NCBI RefSeq assembly: GCF_000214355.1
Contig: NC_015577.1
Span: forward strand, 2,657,389 to 2,721,388
Source of the DNA: Leadbettera azotonutricia ZAS-9
GTDB taxonomy: Bacteria > Spirochaetota > Spirochaetia > Treponematales > Breznakiellaceae
Length of the DNA stretch: 64,000 nt
Direction of reading: 5' to 3'
Shown: positions 1 to 9,715 of the stretch, piece after piece
How positions within the stretch are numbered: the first letter of the stretch is position 1
How the letters are laid out: each line of letters starts with the position of its first letter
Program-made: the position numbers and the translations under genes
Notes under the pieces: generated by a model
Database searches by the model: none
Seen by the model: the letters and a program-made list of their open reading frames with translations, nothing else
What the model was told of the DNA's origin: nothing

Positions 1-385
1 CGGAAAAATAGGTTCCCCCATCGGGGTCCCTGTTGCGCTCAAGGGAAAAGACCACATCGTCCATGGTCATTTTTGTGCCATCGGAAAAAACAATGTCGTC
101 CCTCACTTCGTACACATAGGTAAGGTCGTCCGCCTGCCTCCAGCTTTTGGCAAGCTCCGGGACTATGTTGTTGGACCCGTCGAGGGTCAGGAGGCCCTCG
201 GTAATCTGGTTTGTAACCTGGTTCGTTACATAATTCCAGGCGACACCCGGATCAATAGCCCTGATATCTTCGCTCAAGGCTATCGTAAAGGTAACGCCTT
301 TATTCCCCTTGGCCTGCCCGCCCCCTGCAAACGCGAGGGACGCGGCCAGTGCCAGAACCGAAACAACGAAAAACACTCTCTTCAT
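1..385 (-). CDS. ABC transporter family-5 substrate-binding protein, N-terminal part (cut by window edge)
   Basis: Reading in from the left edge on the minus strand gives 128 codons starting at ATG 385, preceded by an AGGAG ribosome site. The product opens with MKRVFF, a hydrophobic stretch and a small-residue cleavage region ending in FAGGG, so it is exported. The next residues (ALSEDIRAIDPG, then a QITEGLL stretch and a VYEVRDDIVFSDG stretch) are typical of the N-terminal lobe of periplasmic oligopeptide/nickel binding proteins (SBP_bac_5). It is the last gene of a dppBCDF-type operon and would deliver ligand to that transporter. The ligand cannot be told from this fragment; peptides are most likely. 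The C-terminal three quarters lie outside the window. Confidence 0.85.
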   Translation of the reverse strand, partial: MKRVFFVVSVLALAASLAFAGGGQAKGNKGVTFTIALSEDIRAIDPGVAWNYVTNQVTNQITEGLLTLDGSNNIVPELAKSWRQADDLTYVYEVRDDIVFSDGTKMTMDDVVFSLERNRDPDGGTYFS

Positions 386-423
386 GAAATTCTCCTTTCT
401 CTCAATATATTGCTTATACTATA

Positions 424-1359
424 TTAAACTAAAAGACAGCTGACTATATGCCCGGGGACTGTTTCTTTCTCCACGGGAATTTCACGGGAACAACGCGCCT
501 CAGCCTGCGGGCAGCGGGGGGCAAAGGGGCAGCCTTCGATTACAACGGAAGGATCTGATGCTTCGCCCTTTATGCTTCCGGCGAGGCTTGCATCCCTGCC
601 CTCAAGCCTTGGCGCGGCGGCGATAAGGGAGCGGGTATAGGGATGAAGGGTGTTGCCGAAAAGCTCTTCTGCCGGGGCTGTCTCCACAATATGCCCAAGG
701 TACATTACCGCGACCCTGTCGCTCAGGAATTCCACCACCGACATATCATGGGAAATAAAAAGCATTGCAAGACCCCGGCGGGTCCGCAATTCCCCAAGGA
801 GGTTCAAGAGCTGGGCCTGGACCGAAACATCCAGGGCGGAAAGGGGTTCGTCCGCTATGAGGAGCGCAGGGTTCGAAAGCAGAGCCCGGGCAATGGCTAG
901 CCGCTGAAGCTGCCCGCCCGAAAGCTCGTGGGGCCAGCGGGCAAGGAGATCCTGCGAAAGGCCCGTGTCGTCAAAAAGCGACGCAACACGTTCCTGTGCC
1001 TGTGCCCTGTCCATGCCGTAATACCGGCATACTTCTGTCAAAGCCCCGGCTATACGTATCTTGGGGTTAAACGAGGCAAAGGGGTTCTGAAACACCATCT
1101 GCATCTCCCCCTTGCCACGGGAAAGCGAAACAGGCTGGCTGTTAAAAAGCGCCTCCCCCCCGCTGGGCTCAATGAGTCCCATGGCAAGGCGGCCCAGGGT
1201 CGATTTGCCGCAGCCCGATTCGCCGACTATGCCAAGTATTTCCCTGGCTTTGACCGAAAGGGAAACGCCGTCCACGGCTTTAAGGACACGCTTGCCGTTT
1301 TTAAGGCCATGCCCCAGGGAGAAGTATTTTTTAAGATCCCGCGCTTCAAGCAGGTTCAT
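424..1359 (-). CDS. Oligopeptide/dipeptide ABC transporter ATPase (DppF/OppF type)
   Basis: A 311-aa cytoplasmic ATPase that powers the transporter encoded by the same operon. Walker A GESGCGKST lies at residues 46-54, the signature LSGGQ at 146-150 and Walker B LLIADE at 166-171. The C-terminus has the oligopeptide-ATPase extension with the Cys-rich CPFAPRC motif near residue 278. Length and architecture match OppF/DppF. The ATG at 1359 overlaps the stop of the upstream DppD-like gene by four bases, so the two ATPases are translationally coupled. The binding-protein gene follows after about 40 bases. Family membership is certain; substrate specificity is inferred only from context. Confidence 0.9.
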   Translation of the reverse strand: MNLLEARDLKKYFSLGHGLKNGKRVLKAVDGVSLSVKAREILGIVGESGCGKSTLGRLAMGLIEPSGGEALFNSQPVSLSRGKGEMQMVFQNPFASFNPKIRIAGALTEVCRYYGMDRAQAQERVASLFDDTGLSQDLLARWPHELSGGQLQRLAIARALLSNPALLIADEPLSALDVSVQAQLLNLLGELRTRRGLAMLFISHDMSVVEFLSDRVAVMYLGHIVETAPAEELFGNTLHPYTRSLIAAAPRLEGRDASLAGSIKGEASDPSVVIEGCPFAPRCPQAEARCSREIPVEKETVPGHIVSCLLV

Positions 1360-2318
1360 CGCATGACCCCCGGGTGATGGCAGAAGACCTTGCGCCCGCC
1401 TTCGCCTTCAACGCAGGGCGGGGGCTCAACACAGGCTTTGTCCGCAAGGGAACAGCGGGGGGCAAAGGGGCAGCCGGAAACAGGATCATAAAGCCTCGGG
1501 GGGAAGCCGGGGATAACAGGCAGAACATGGCCGCGCTTCCTGCGGGGTATGCAATCGATAAGGGCGCGGCTGTACGGGTGGGCAGCCCCTTCTATGAGGG
1601 CGCGGGCAGGGGCGGTTTCGACAACCCTGCCTGAATACATCACCGACACTGTGTCGCAGATTTCCGCGACCACCGAAAAATTGTGGGTTATGAGCAATAC
1701 GGAAAGGGACAGCTCCTTCTGCAGCTCCCGCAAAAGATCCAGGGCCTGGGCCTGTATCGTTACATCCAGGGCGGTCGTGGGCTCATCGGCGATGATCAAT
1801 TGCGGCTCGCAGCTGACCGCCTGGGCAATCATGATGCGCTGCTGCATGCCCCCGGAAAGCTCAAAGGGATACTGGGTTTCAACGCCCCGGTGCAGACCGA
1901 CCCGTTCAAGAAGATAGCGCATGCGGTTCTTCCGCTCTTCAGGAGACAAAAAAGAATGGTTCGCCATGGCTTCTTCTATCTGCCTGCCCACAGGCACAAG
2001 GGGCGAAAGGGAATTGAGGGGATCCTGGAATATCATTGCGATTTGCCTGCCCCGTATGGATCTCATTTCGGCTTCCGAAAGCTCCAGCAGATTGCGGCCC
2101 CCAAACATGACGCGCCCCTTAAGGCGGCTGTGCCTTTTGTCGAGGAGGCCCATGACAGCCCGGGAGCTTACGCTTTTCCCGCAGCCCGATTCTCCCACAA
2201 GCCCGTGGATTTCTCCACGCTTTACCGCAAGGTCCGCCCCACTTACCGCGTACACTATCCCTTCTATAGTGAGAAAATCGCAGTAAAGCTTTTCGACTCT
2301 CAGCACAGTATCGCTCAT
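1356..2318 (-). CDS. Oligopeptide/dipeptide ABC transporter ATPase (DppD/OppD type)
   Basis: The 320-aa partner ATPase of the DppF-like protein. Walker A GESGCGKS is at about residues 42-49, followed by an ELSGGMQQR signature and the Walker B/D-loop IIADEPTTALD. The C-terminus carries the family's CPFAPRC motif. It overlaps the upstream permease gene by four bases and the downstream ATPase by four bases, so the order dppB-dppC-dppD-dppF-binding protein is one tightly coupled unit. It resembles the second DppD-like gene in this window (46134-47129) in every motif, but the two operons have different gene orders and are not a simple tandem duplication. Confidence 0.9.
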   Translation of the reverse strand: MSDTVLRVEKLYCDFLTIEGIVYAVSGADLAVKRGEIHGLVGESGCGKSVSSRAVMGLLDKRHSRLKGRVMFGGRNLLELSEAEMRSIRGRQIAMIFQDPLNSLSPLVPVGRQIEEAMANHSFLSPEERKNRMRYLLERVGLHRGVETQYPFELSGGMQQRIMIAQAVSCEPQLIIADEPTTALDVTIQAQALDLLRELQKELSLSVLLITHNFSVVAEICDTVSVMYSGRVVETAPARALIEGAAHPYSRALIDCIPRRKRGHVLPVIPGFPPRLYDPVSGCPFAPRCSLADKACVEPPPCVEGEGGRKVFCHHPGVMR

Positions 2319-3253
2319 GCCCCGGCCCCGACTTTTATGCGCTGCGCGTGCTTTTCAGCCTTTTCAAAAGAAGGAAGCACCCTGCCCGAGGGATCGAGAT
2401 ACTGGGTAAGGCTGTCGCAAAAAATGTTGAGGCTTACCACGGTGATCACGATGGCCGCCCCGGGCGCAAGGGCAAGGAGGGAATTCATGAGCAGGAAAGC
2501 GCGCCCTTCCTCGAGCATGGCGCCCCAGTCGGCAATAGGGGGCCTGACCCCGAGGCCGATAAAACTGAGGGCCGCAAGGTCGAGTATGGCATAGGCAAGA
2601 TCAAGGGTGAGCTGGACAAGCACAGTATCCATACAATTGGGCAATATATGGCGGAAAATTATATAGGGTTTGGAAAAGCCTATTGAAACCGCCGCCTCCA
2701 CGTAGGTCTTGTTCTTTTCGACCAGCGTAAGGGAACGGACAAGGCGGGTGAGCATGGGCACGTAGATAATGCCCAGAGCGATGACCGCGTTTGTCATGCC
2801 CCTGCCCAGGGCAGCCGCGAAAAGGAATGCCAGCAGCAGGGAAGGGAAAGAAAGCAGCACATCGCAGAAGCGGCCGATAACCGCGTCGAACGTCCCCCCA
2901 AGGTAGCCCGAAAAAAGGCCCAGGGGGACGCCGATGATTACAGAAACCAAAACTACCGACACAGCGCTTATCAGGGTAACCCTGCCCCCGAAAAGGAGCC
3001 GCGAAAAAAGATCCCGCCCCATTTTATCCGCCCCGAGTATATGCTCCGCCGAAGGGGGGCTGAGGGAGGCGGAAAGGTTCTGCTCTGTTTCGCCATAAGG
3101 CGCGAGAAGGGGGGCAAGGGCACAGCCAGCGATTATTACAATCAATATCAACCCCGAAAGCATCATGGGGAAGGAAAACACCGAAAGGCTGTTAGCCCGG
3201 CGGCGCTTTTGTTTATTCCCTTTAAGGCTGAAAAGCAGCTTATGGCCGGCCAT
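2315..3253 (-). CDS. Dipeptide/oligopeptide ABC transporter permease (DppC type)
   Basis: A 312-aa inner-membrane permease. The N-terminus has one membrane segment (residues about 28-52) after a basic stretch. This is followed by the OppC/DppC periplasmic signature [17 protein letters not shown] and then the binding-protein-dependent transport domain with five further hydrophobic segments. The EAA loop that contacts the ATPase lies around YVEAAVSIGFSKPYIIFRHILP. It pairs with the DppB-like gene three bases upstream and overlaps the ATPase gene downstream by four bases. Length is normal for the family. Confidence 0.9.
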   Translation of the reverse strand: MAGHKLLFSLKGNKQKRRRANSLSVFSFPMMLSGLILIVIIAGCALAPLLAPYGETEQNLSASLSPPSAEHILGADKMGRDLFSRLLFGGRVTLISAVSVVLVSVIIGVPLGLFSGYLGGTFDAVIGRFCDVLLSFPSLLLAFLFAAALGRGMTNAVIALGIIYVPMLTRLVRSLTLVEKNKTYVEAAVSIGFSKPYIIFRHILPNCMDTVLVQLTLDLAYAILDLAALSFIGLGVRPPIADWGAMLEEGRAFLLMNSLLALAPGAAIVITVVSLNIFCDSLTQYLDPSGRVLPSFEKAEKHAQRIKVGAGA

Positions 3254-3256
3254 CTT

Positions 3257-4216
3257 TCAGGACCCCCCCGCCGCCGCACGAATGCGCGGATCAATGAGCA
3301 CATACACTACGTCCACAATCAAGTTGAGGAGAAGGAACATGGCAACAAGAAACATCATGATGCTCTGCACTACCGGGTAGTCGGAGGCTTGTATCCCTTC
3401 GATTAAGAGCGCCCCTATACCGCCCAAGGCAAAGACGTTTTCCACAAGCACTGCGCCTACTACCATGGATCCAATCTGGATCCCCGCGACAGTTATCACC
3501 GGGATAAGGGTATTTTTAAGGCAGTGGGAAACCACTATCCTGCCGAAGGGGGTTCCCTTGGCGGCGAGGGCAAGGGAATAATTCGCCTTGAGTTCCCCAA
3601 TCATCCTGTCCCTGGTGATCCTCCCCATAAGGGCGACCATGTTGAGGCTCAGGGCAAAAGCCGGGAGCGCAAGGTAATAGAAATTTTCGACCATGCTCCT
3701 GCCCGTCCCAAAGGCAGGGAACCATTTGAGGCGCAGCGAAAAAATCAGCATAAGCACAATGCCATTCAGGAACACCGGCGAGGAAACGCAGAAGATCATC
3801 AGGGCGGAGATGACCCTGTCAAAAGGCGTGTCCTTTTTGACCGCCGCAAAAACCCCCGCAGGTATGGAAAGCAGGGCCGCAAAAATGGCGCTCATAAGCA
3901 CAAGCTGGATAGTGGTCGGCAGGCGGCTTGCAAGGAGGGACGAAACACCCTGGCGGTGCTTATAGCTATCCCCCAGATTCCCCCGGAAAATGCCGCCCAG
4001 CCAAATAATGTACTGCTGGGGAAGGGGCTTATCCAGGTAATACTGAGCCTTCAATGACGCCCGGGTCTCGTCGCTGATACGCTTTCCTGCGGTTATCGAC
4101 GCGATAGGATCGGAGGGGGTCAGGCGCACAAGGAAAAACACCGCCGCGGAGACTGCCAGCAGCAGGGGAATGAGCAGAAGGATGCGTTTCGCCGCATAGC
4201 GGATAAAAAAGGACAC
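3257..4216 (-). CDS. Dipeptide/oligopeptide ABC transporter permease (DppB type)
   Basis: A 319-aa inner-membrane permease. It begins with the typical DppB N-terminus (FFIRYAAKRILLLIPLLLA) and contains the family motif LDKPLPQQYIIWLGGIFRGNLGDS, followed by five or six hydrophobic segments. The start is a GTG at 4216 with no good ribosome site; ATT or ATA codons just upstream are in frame, so the exact start is uncertain. It follows the citrate synthase stop by 21 bases on the same strand, so read-through from gltA is possible, though the two genes have no obvious functional link. Confidence 0.88.
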   Translation of the reverse strand: MSFFIRYAAKRILLLIPLLLAVSAAVFFLVRLTPSDPIASITAGKRISDETRASLKAQYYLDKPLPQQYIIWLGGIFRGNLGDSYKHRQGVSSLLASRLPTTIQLVLMSAIFAALLSIPAGVFAAVKKDTPFDRVISALMIFCVSSPVFLNGIVLMLIFSLRLKWFPAFGTGRSMVENFYYLALPAFALSLNMVALMGRITRDRMIGELKANYSLALAAKGTPFGRIVVSHCLKNTLIPVITVAGIQIGSMVVGAVLVENVFALGGIGALLIEGIQASDYPVVQSIMMFLVAMFLLLNLIVDVVYVLIDPRIRAAAGGS

Positions 4217-4237
4217 TATAATTTCATAACATGATAC

Positions 4238-5596
4238 TTATCTTTTATCCATAGGCACATACTCAATATGCTTTGCCACCGATTTATAGGCAGGGCGGAT
4301 GATCTTGCCGTTGTTGGCGATTTCTTCGATGCGGTGTGCGCTCCAGCCCGCGATGCGGGCGACGGCGAAGAGGGGCGTGAAAAGCTCTTCCGGCAGGTCG
4401 AGCATGCTGTACACAAAGCCGGAATAAAAATCGACGTTGGCGCTCACGCCCTTGTACATCTTGCGCATTTTCCCTATTACCTCAGGGGCAATGATCGCGG
4501 TCTTGGCATAGAGATTGTATTCTTTGGCACGGTTTTTTTCATTTGCCAGGCGTTCCACAAAACGCTGGAAGATAAGCGCCCTTGGATCGGAAAGGGAATA
4601 CACGGCGTGGCCTATGCCATACACCAGCCCCTCTTTGTCAAAGGCTTCCTTGTTGAGCAGCTTTTCGATATAAGAGGCAATCTCGTCATCGTCGTTCCAG
4701 TCCCGGACGGTTTTCTGCATGTCCTGGAACATCCGTACCACTTTTACATTTGCCCCTCCGTGCCGGGGGCCCTTGAGGGAACTCAAGGCGGCAGCGACAG
4801 CCGAATAAGTATCGGTCCCGGAGGAAGTCACTACATGCATGGCAAAGGTCGAATTATTGCCGCCCCCGTGTTCCGCGTGAAGGGTCAGGGCCAAATCGAG
4901 GATCTGCGCCTCCAGGGGGGTATAGCTGCTTTCGGGCCTGAGCATGCCAAGTATGTTTTCGGCAGTGGAAAGCCCCTTCTGGGGGGCGTGGATAAAGAGG
5001 CTCTTCTTCTGATGGAAATGGGCATAAGACTGGTAGCCGTACACCGAGAGCAGGGGGAACTGCGCTATGAGCTGCAGGGACTGCCTTATCACATTGGGGA
5101 TGGAAGTATTGTCCGCGTCGTCATCATAGGAGTACAGGGTAAGGACACTTTTTTCGAGGGAATTCATCATGTCCCGGCTGGGGGCATTCATGATAGTGTC
5201 CCGGACAAAGGCTTCGGGAAGGGCGGCATAATTCGCCAGAAGTTCACAGAAGGCACTGTGCTCCCCCTTCGAGGGGAGGTGCCCGAAAAGGATCAGGAAC
5301 GCTGTTTCCTCAAAGCCAAAACGCTTGTCCGCCAGGAACCCATTCACGATTTTTTCAATATTGATGCCCCGGTAATAGAGCTTGCCCTCGCAGGGCACAA
5401 GGTCATCGTCCTCGATTACATAGGCCAGCACTTCGGATATCTCCGTCAGGCCAGCCACCACCCCCCGCCCGGATATGTCCCGGAGGCCCCGTTTCACCTC
5501 GTATTTGGCGTAGAGCTCGTTGTTAATCACACTGCACTCGGAGGCGTAATTTGTGTAGGTCTCTATCAGTTTTTCTTCCAATGTCTGGTTTGCCAT
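4238..5596 (-). CDS. gltA: Citrate synthase (type II-like)
   Basis: A 452-aa enzyme condensing oxaloacetate and acetyl-CoA to citrate in the cytoplasm. The three catalytic residues are recognisable: His243 in the HAEHGGGNNST block, His330 in GIGHAVYSLSDPRA and Asp389 in ANVDFYSG. The SLKGPRHGGAN block also fits. An N-terminal extension of about 40 residues precedes the core, as in long citrate synthases of anaerobes. A 2-methylcitrate synthase cannot be excluded, but no prp genes are nearby. It is transcribed divergently from cstA across about 105 bases and lies directly upstream of the dpp operon. Confidence 0.88.
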   Translation of the reverse strand: MANQTLEEKLIETYTNYASECSVINNELYAKYEVKRGLRDISGRGVVAGLTEISEVLAYVIEDDDLVPCEGKLYYRGINIEKIVNGFLADKRFGFEETAFLILFGHLPSKGEHSAFCELLANYAALPEAFVRDTIMNAPSRDMMNSLEKSVLTLYSYDDDADNTSIPNVIRQSLQLIAQFPLLSVYGYQSYAHFHQKKSLFIHAPQKGLSTAENILGMLRPESSYTPLEAQILDLALTLHAEHGGGNNSTFAMHVVTSSGTDTYSAVAAALSSLKGPRHGGANVKVVRMFQDMQKTVRDWNDDDEIASYIEKLLNKEAFDKEGLVYGIGHAVYSLSDPRALIFQRFVERLANEKNRAKEYNLYAKTAIIAPEVIGKMRKMYKGVSANVDFYSGFVYSMLDLPEELFTPLFAVARIAGWSAHRIEEIANNGKIIRPAYKSVAKHIEYVPMDKR

Positions 5597-5664
5597 GTTT
5601 CAAGTATAAACACAGTTCCCGAAAAAGCAAATTTATGCAAGGAGCGCCAGCCCCTGCCCTGTAT

Positions 5665-5693
5665 TTGAATAATATTACGAAATCAGGTACTAT
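5665..5693 (+). promoter_or_regulatory. Promoter of cstA, giving a nearly leaderless transcript
   Basis: TTGAAT (5665-5670), a 17-base spacer and TACTAT (5688-5693) form a good sigma-70 promoter. Transcription would start around 5700, only about three bases before the cstA ATG at 5703. No Shine-Dalgarno sequence is present in the few bases before the ATG. The transcript is therefore predicted to be leaderless or nearly so. Confidence 0.6.
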
Positions 5694-5702
5694 CTTTCCA
5701 TA

Positions 5703-7400
5703 ATGAATGGATTAATGCTGCTGATCATTTCCGTAGTGGTGCTGGTTTTGGCGTATCTCCTTTATGGGCGGTTTTTGGCGCGCTCCTGGGGAATCGACCC
5801 TTCCAGAAAGACCCCTGCCCAGGAATTTGACGATGGAATGGAATACGTATCCACTTCTCCGGCGGTGGTGTTTGGCCATGAATTTGCCTCCATTGCCGGC
5901 GCGGGGCCTATCAACGGGCCCATAATTGCCGCCATGTTCGGCTGGGTTCCGGTATTGCTATGGCTGCTTTTTGGATCGGTTTTTTTTGGAGCGGTCCACG
6001 ATTTCGCCGCTCTCTACACATCGGTTAAAAACAAGGGAAAGTCCATAGGCTATGTGATCGAGCTCTATGTCGGCAAGACCGGCAAGCGGCTTTTCCTTAT
6101 CTTTGTCTGGCTTTTTTCAATCCTCATAGCCGCGTCCTTTGCCGATATTGTGGCAGGGACTTTTGCGGGTCTTGATACCCAGGGGGGACAGGCCAGGACC
6201 AACGCTTCGGTGGCCAGTACTTCCTGCCTGTTTATCGTGGCGGCCCTGGGATTGGGTTTCTTCATCCGGAAACGGAAGGCGTCGGATCTGGCCAGCGGAA
6301 TAATCGCGGTGGATCTGCTCATAGGCTGCATCGTCCTGGGAATTTTCTTTCCCCTTTTCCTGCCGAAGTCAATTTGGCTTTATCTGGTTTTTGGGTATAT
6401 TTTTACCGCCTCCGTGGTTCCCGTGTGGGCTATGGGGCAGCCCCGGAATTACCTCAACTCCTTCCTGCTTGTCGCCATGATCCTGGCCGCTTTTATCGGG
6501 GTGGTTTTTACCAACCCTGAAATTTCCATTCCCGCCTTTACCGGTTTCGAGGTCAACGGCAATTATCTCTTTCCTGCCCTCTTTATAACCATAGCCTGCG
6601 GGGCGATTTCAGGATTCCATAGCCTGGTCGCCACCGGGGCCGCTTCCAAGCAGATTAATAATGAGAGGTATATGCTTCCCATTTCTTACGGGGCCATGCT
6701 GCTGGAAACCCTGGTGGCGGTGCTGGCCTTAATCGCCGTGGGTTCCCTTGCCATCGGGGGCGTGTTTCCCCAGGGAACGCCGCCGGTTATTTTTGCCACT
6801 GCGGTTTCCGCTTTTTTGCACCAGCTGGGTCTGCCGATTCAAATTTCATATACCGTAGTATCCCTCGCGGTTTCGTCCTTTGTGCTGACTACCCTGGATA
6901 CGGTTGCCCGGCTGGGACGGCTTGCCTTTCAGGAACTGTTTTCCCCGGACGGGGATGCCGAGCCCTCAAAAAAAAGAGGCCTCTTGGCCAGGATTGCCAC
7001 AAGCAAAGCGGCATCATCGCTTTTTACCCTTTTGCCTGCCTATCTTTTGGCCATCATGGGTTATCAGAATATTTGGGCCCTTTTCGGGGCGGCCAATCAG
7101 CTCCTGGCTGCTCTGACCCTTATCGCCTGCACCCTCTTCTTTAAAAAAAGCGGACGCCGGTATCTGATGCTGATAGTGCCCACCGCCATCATGCTGGCTG
7201 TTACCTACTCTTCCCTTGTCCTGATCATAAAGAACAAACTGGGCTTTTTATTCAGCGGGAATTTCAACGTCGCTGTGGACGGCCTGCAGCTGAGTATTGC
7301 CGCCCTGCTTTTGATCCTGGGAATCATGGTGGCATTTTCCTGTACGATAAAATTGCTGAAGAAACCTCCGGCAGCTATGGGAACGGCAGGGCAGTCATGA
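5703..7400 (+). CDS. cstA: CstA family transporter (carbon starvation protein; peptide/pyruvate uptake)
   Basis: A 565-aa polytopic membrane protein. The N-terminus has a membrane segment followed by the CstA signature region ([34 protein letters not shown], here cited only as a block at residues 37-70). More than ten hydrophobic segments follow. Members of this family (E. coli CstA, BtsT) import pyruvate or peptides during nutrient limitation. At 565 aa it is shorter than E. coli CstA (about 700 aa), the difference being at the C-terminus. Its stop overlaps the start of the hybrid histidine kinase by four bases, suggesting the kinase senses or controls the transported nutrient. Confidence 0.88.
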   Translation: MNGLMLLIISVVVLVLAYLLYGRFLARSWGIDPSRKTPAQEFDDGMEYVSTSPAVVFGHEFASIAGAGPINGPIIAAMFGWVPVLLWLLFGSVFFGAVHDFAALYTSVKNKGKSIGYVIELYVGKTGKRLFLIFVWLFSILIAASFADIVAGTFAGLDTQGGQARTNASVASTSCLFIVAALGLGFFIRKRKASDLASGIIAVDLLIGCIVLGIFFPLFLPKSIWLYLVFGYIFTASVVPVWAMGQPRNYLNSFLLVAMILAAFIGVVFTNPEISIPAFTGFEVNGNYLFPALFITIACGAISGFHSLVATGAASKQINNERYMLPISYGAMLLETLVAVLALIAVGSLAIGGVFPQGTPPVIFATAVSAFLHQLGLPIQISYTVVSLAVSSFVLTTLDTVARLGRLAFQELFSPDGDAEPSKKRGLLARIATSKAASSLFTLLPAYLLAIMGYQNIWALFGAANQLLAALTLIACTLFFKKSGRRYLMLIVPTAIMLAVTYSSLVLIIKNKLGFLFSGNFNVAVDGLQLSIAALLLILGIMVAFSCTIKLLKKPPAAMGTAGQS

Positions 7401-9208
7401 CCACATTTAGGGATAAGGTGTTTTGGTTGTTAACCGGCGGTAAATATTCGCATCTGCGGGACGAAACGGATATGGACGCCGTGATCCGTTTGATCGTCCT
7501 TAATATCACCTACACCTTCGCTTCTTTTCTGATTCTGGGCATGGGCGTTTCGGATATGCAGGGGGGCCTTGTCAGCCAGGGCCTGATCCATCTGATCATT
7601 GGCTTTATGATTCTCGTGAATCTGATGCTGCTGCGGACCGAGCTTCCCTTTATAGTGGGAGGCCTCATCGTTATAAGCATCTTCGGCGGCTTTTGTGGGG
7701 TGTCGATTTTTGCCAAAGATGAAATGGACGGGTTTTCCAGCCTGTGGATATATTCGTACCCCCTCATGTCGATTTTTACCCTGGGGCTGCCGGTGGGCCT
7801 TATCCCCGCCGTCATCCTTTTCATCATTACCATCATCGGGACCTTTGTGCCTGGGCTGGCAAAATTCGATTATTCGGTTCCCCAGGCAATTATTATTTCA
7901 GGGGTATACTTTTTTGTCATGGGCCTGACCATCGTGTATGAATATGTCCGTTCCATGAAGGACCAGTGGCTGTTCCGCCAGGATGCTGCCCTCCGCCAGG
8001 CAAAGGAACAGGCCGAGCAGGCAAACAATGCCAAGTCGAATTTCCTTGCCACCATGTCCCATGAAATCCGTACCCCCATGAACGCCATCATCGGCATGAC
8101 CGCCATCGCCAGAAAGGCGAATGAAACAGGGCGCAAAGACTACTGCCTCGAAAAGATTGACGAAGCCTCCACCCATCTGCTCGGCGTCATCAACGATATT
8201 CTGGACATGTCCAAGATAGAGGTTGATAAATTCGAGCTGTCCTATACGGAGTTTGATTTTAAGCAAATGCTGGACAGGGTTGTCACTATGCTTGAATTCC
8301 GGCTTGGCGAAAAACGCCAGAAGCTCGCCCTGAACATGGACCCCGCAATCCCCCGGCGCATCATTTCGGATGAACAGCGGCTTGCCCAGGTGATTACCAA
8401 CCTGGTGACCAATGCAATCAAGTTTACCCCGGACCAGGGAAACATCGCCATCAGCACCAGAAAAACCAGCGAAGACCCGGGCTGCTGCATTCTGGAAATT
8501 ACGATTACCGACACAGGGATTGGCATATCGAAGGAACAGCAGGCAAAACTCTTCCAGCCCTTTGTCCAGGTAGACAGCAGCATCTCCCGCAAATTCGGCG
8601 GAACCGGGCTGGGCCTTGTAATCTCCAGAAAAATCATAGAGATGATGAACGGCGGCATCCGCATTGAATCCGAGCCCGGCAAAGGCTCTTCCTTTATTTT
8701 TACGATCCAGGCGGCAATCCCGGAGGCTTCGGAACAGCCATCCTCCCCGGCCCTTGCCGAGGGCCCGGAAATTCCCGTAGAGCTTCCGGCGGAGCCCTCT
8801 GGGGAGATTAGTTTTGCAGGCAAACGCATCCTCCTCGCCGAGGATGTGGAAATCAACCGGGAAATTGTCATAACCATCCTGGAGCCCACGGGGCTCTCCA
8901 TCGACGAAGCCGAGAACGGCCAGGAAGCATACGACAAGTTCATAGCCAACCCCGAAGCCTACGATCTGATCTTTATGGATATCCACATGCCGGGGGTAGA
9001 CGGCTATGAATCCACCAGGCTTATCCGCGCCTTCGAAGCCGACCGGACACAGGCAAAGCCGGTACCAATAATTGCCATGACCGCCAATGTGTTCAAGGAA
9101 GACGTGGAAAAATGCCTCGCCGCCGGCATGAACGGCCATATCGGAAAGCCCCTGGAATTCGACGAAGTGATGCACATTTTGCGGAGCTATCTGGCTGCTG
9201 CCAAGTGA
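7397..9208 (+). CDS. Membrane-bound hybrid histidine kinase with C-terminal receiver domain
   Basis: A 603-aa signalling protein. Residues 30-190 contain about six hydrophobic segments with very short loops, so the sensor is the membrane domain itself. After a short coiled region comes a HisKA domain with the phospho-acceptor His222 in [10 protein letters not shown]. The HATPase domain shows the N box VTNAIKF, the G1 box DTGIGI and the G2 box GGTGLGL. A linker rich in Pro and Glu leads to a receiver domain with the phosphorylation site Asp528 in FMDIHMPG, the conserved MTAN block and a C-terminal Lys in GKPLEF. No output domain follows, so phosphate must pass to a separate Hpt or regulator not encoded here. 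It is translationally coupled to cstA. Confidence 0.9.
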   Translation: MTTFRDKVFWLLTGGKYSHLRDETDMDAVIRLIVLNITYTFASFLILGMGVSDMQGGLVSQGLIHLIIGFMILVNLMLLRTELPFIVGGLIVISIFGGFCGVSIFAKDEMDGFSSLWIYSYPLMSIFTLGLPVGLIPAVILFIITIIGTFVPGLAKFDYSVPQAIIISGVYFFVMGLTIVYEYVRSMKDQWLFRQDAALRQAKEQAEQANNAKSNFLATMSHEIRTPMNAIIGMTAIARKANETGRKDYCLEKIDEASTHLLGVINDILDMSKIEVDKFELSYTEFDFKQMLDRVVTMLEFRLGEKRQKLALNMDPAIPRRIISDEQRLAQVITNLVTNAIKFTPDQGNIAISTRKTSEDPGCCILEITITDTGIGISKEQQAKLFQPFVQVDSSISRKFGGTGLGLVISRKIIEMMNGGIRIESEPGKGSSFIFTIQAAIPEASEQPSSPALAEGPEIPVELPAEPSGEISFAGKRILLAEDVEINREIVITILEPTGLSIDEAENGQEAYDKFIANPEAYDLIFMDIHMPGVDGYESTRLIRAFEADRTQAKPVPIIAMTANVFKEDVEKCLAAGMNGHIGKPLEFDEVMHILRSYLAAAK

Positions 9209-9228
9209 ACACAGCCTTTAGGTTTTCT

Positions 9229-9402
9229 TCACGATAAATTTTTTATTATCTTTTGAGCCAAATATTCCTTTATTTCCCGATGTCTGGGTACGGCTTCGGA
9301 TATTCCTGTTTTTGGATTTCTATACCAATCATGATTGCTACCATGCCGAATAAAAACCGCCCCATTTTTTATGATGGTTTTCACTAAATCAATCTGTTTC
9401 AT
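9229..9402 (-). CDS. hicA: HicA-like mRNA interferase toxin (57 aa)
   Basis: Reverse-complement reading gives a 57-aa protein starting MKQIDLVKTIIKNGA and ending with a TGA at 9229-9231. It has the compact HicA double-stranded-RNA-binding-like pattern: an N-terminal helix, the segment FIRHGSNHDWY containing the probable catalytic histidine (His24), and the PKTGISEAVPRH strand followed by a C-terminal helix. HicA toxins cleave mRNA when freed from HicB. Its ATG overlaps the hicB stop in a TGATG arrangement, so translation is coupled. The order here is hicB first, then hicA. Length and motifs fit, and confidence is high. Confidence 0.85.
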   Translation of the reverse strand: MKQIDLVKTIIKNGAVFIRHGSNHDWYRNPKTGISEAVPRHREIKEYLAQKIIKNLS

Positions 9403-9602
9403 CAAGCAACTACTAAATTCCCTGTTTTTTGCGGAACTGCACTTTGTATATCCCCAAATTCAAGCAAATCCTTGTAGAGCGATTTAAGCATTATTTCAAG
9501 CTCCTCTATGGTCTCTCCCTCTGTCCAGTAATTGGGATATTGATTAATAAAACCAATGTACCCCCCTTCTTCTGCTTCCCAATAGGTATAGGATAATTCC
9601 AC
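9402..9602 (-). CDS. hicB: HicB-like antitoxin (66 aa)
   Basis: A 66-aa protein with the partial RNase-H-like fold of short HicB antitoxins: strand YTYWEAEEGGYIGFI, a second strand region around YPNYWTEG, then the helix TIEELEIMLKSLYKDLLEF. No C-terminal DNA-binding domain is present, so autoregulation through HicB alone is unclear. The start is a GTG at 9602 preceded by a strong GGAGG five bases upstream. It immediately precedes hicA and would neutralise it. The pair sits at the edge of an AT-rich accessory stretch. Confidence 0.82.
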   Translation of the reverse strand: MELSYTYWEAEEGGYIGFINQYPNYWTEGETIEELEIMLKSLYKDLLEFGDIQSAVPQKTGNLVVA

Positions 9603-9715
9603 TTATTCCTCCAAATACAATACCTTTATAATGTACCATACCTTCAAATCTTGGTCAAATTCGGATAGAAATCGGAGAGGAAATACTACAATACAAGAAA
9701 TTTTTACGATTTTAT

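Noticed and set aside
4268-5668. 466-codon plus-strand frame opposite citrate synthase
   Set aside because: Long only because of codon bias of gltA on the other strand; the gltA catalytic residues settle the strand.
7898-9175. 425-codon minus-strand frame opposite the histidine kinase
   Set aside because: Shadow of the kinase reading frame; the plus strand has intact kinase and receiver motifs.
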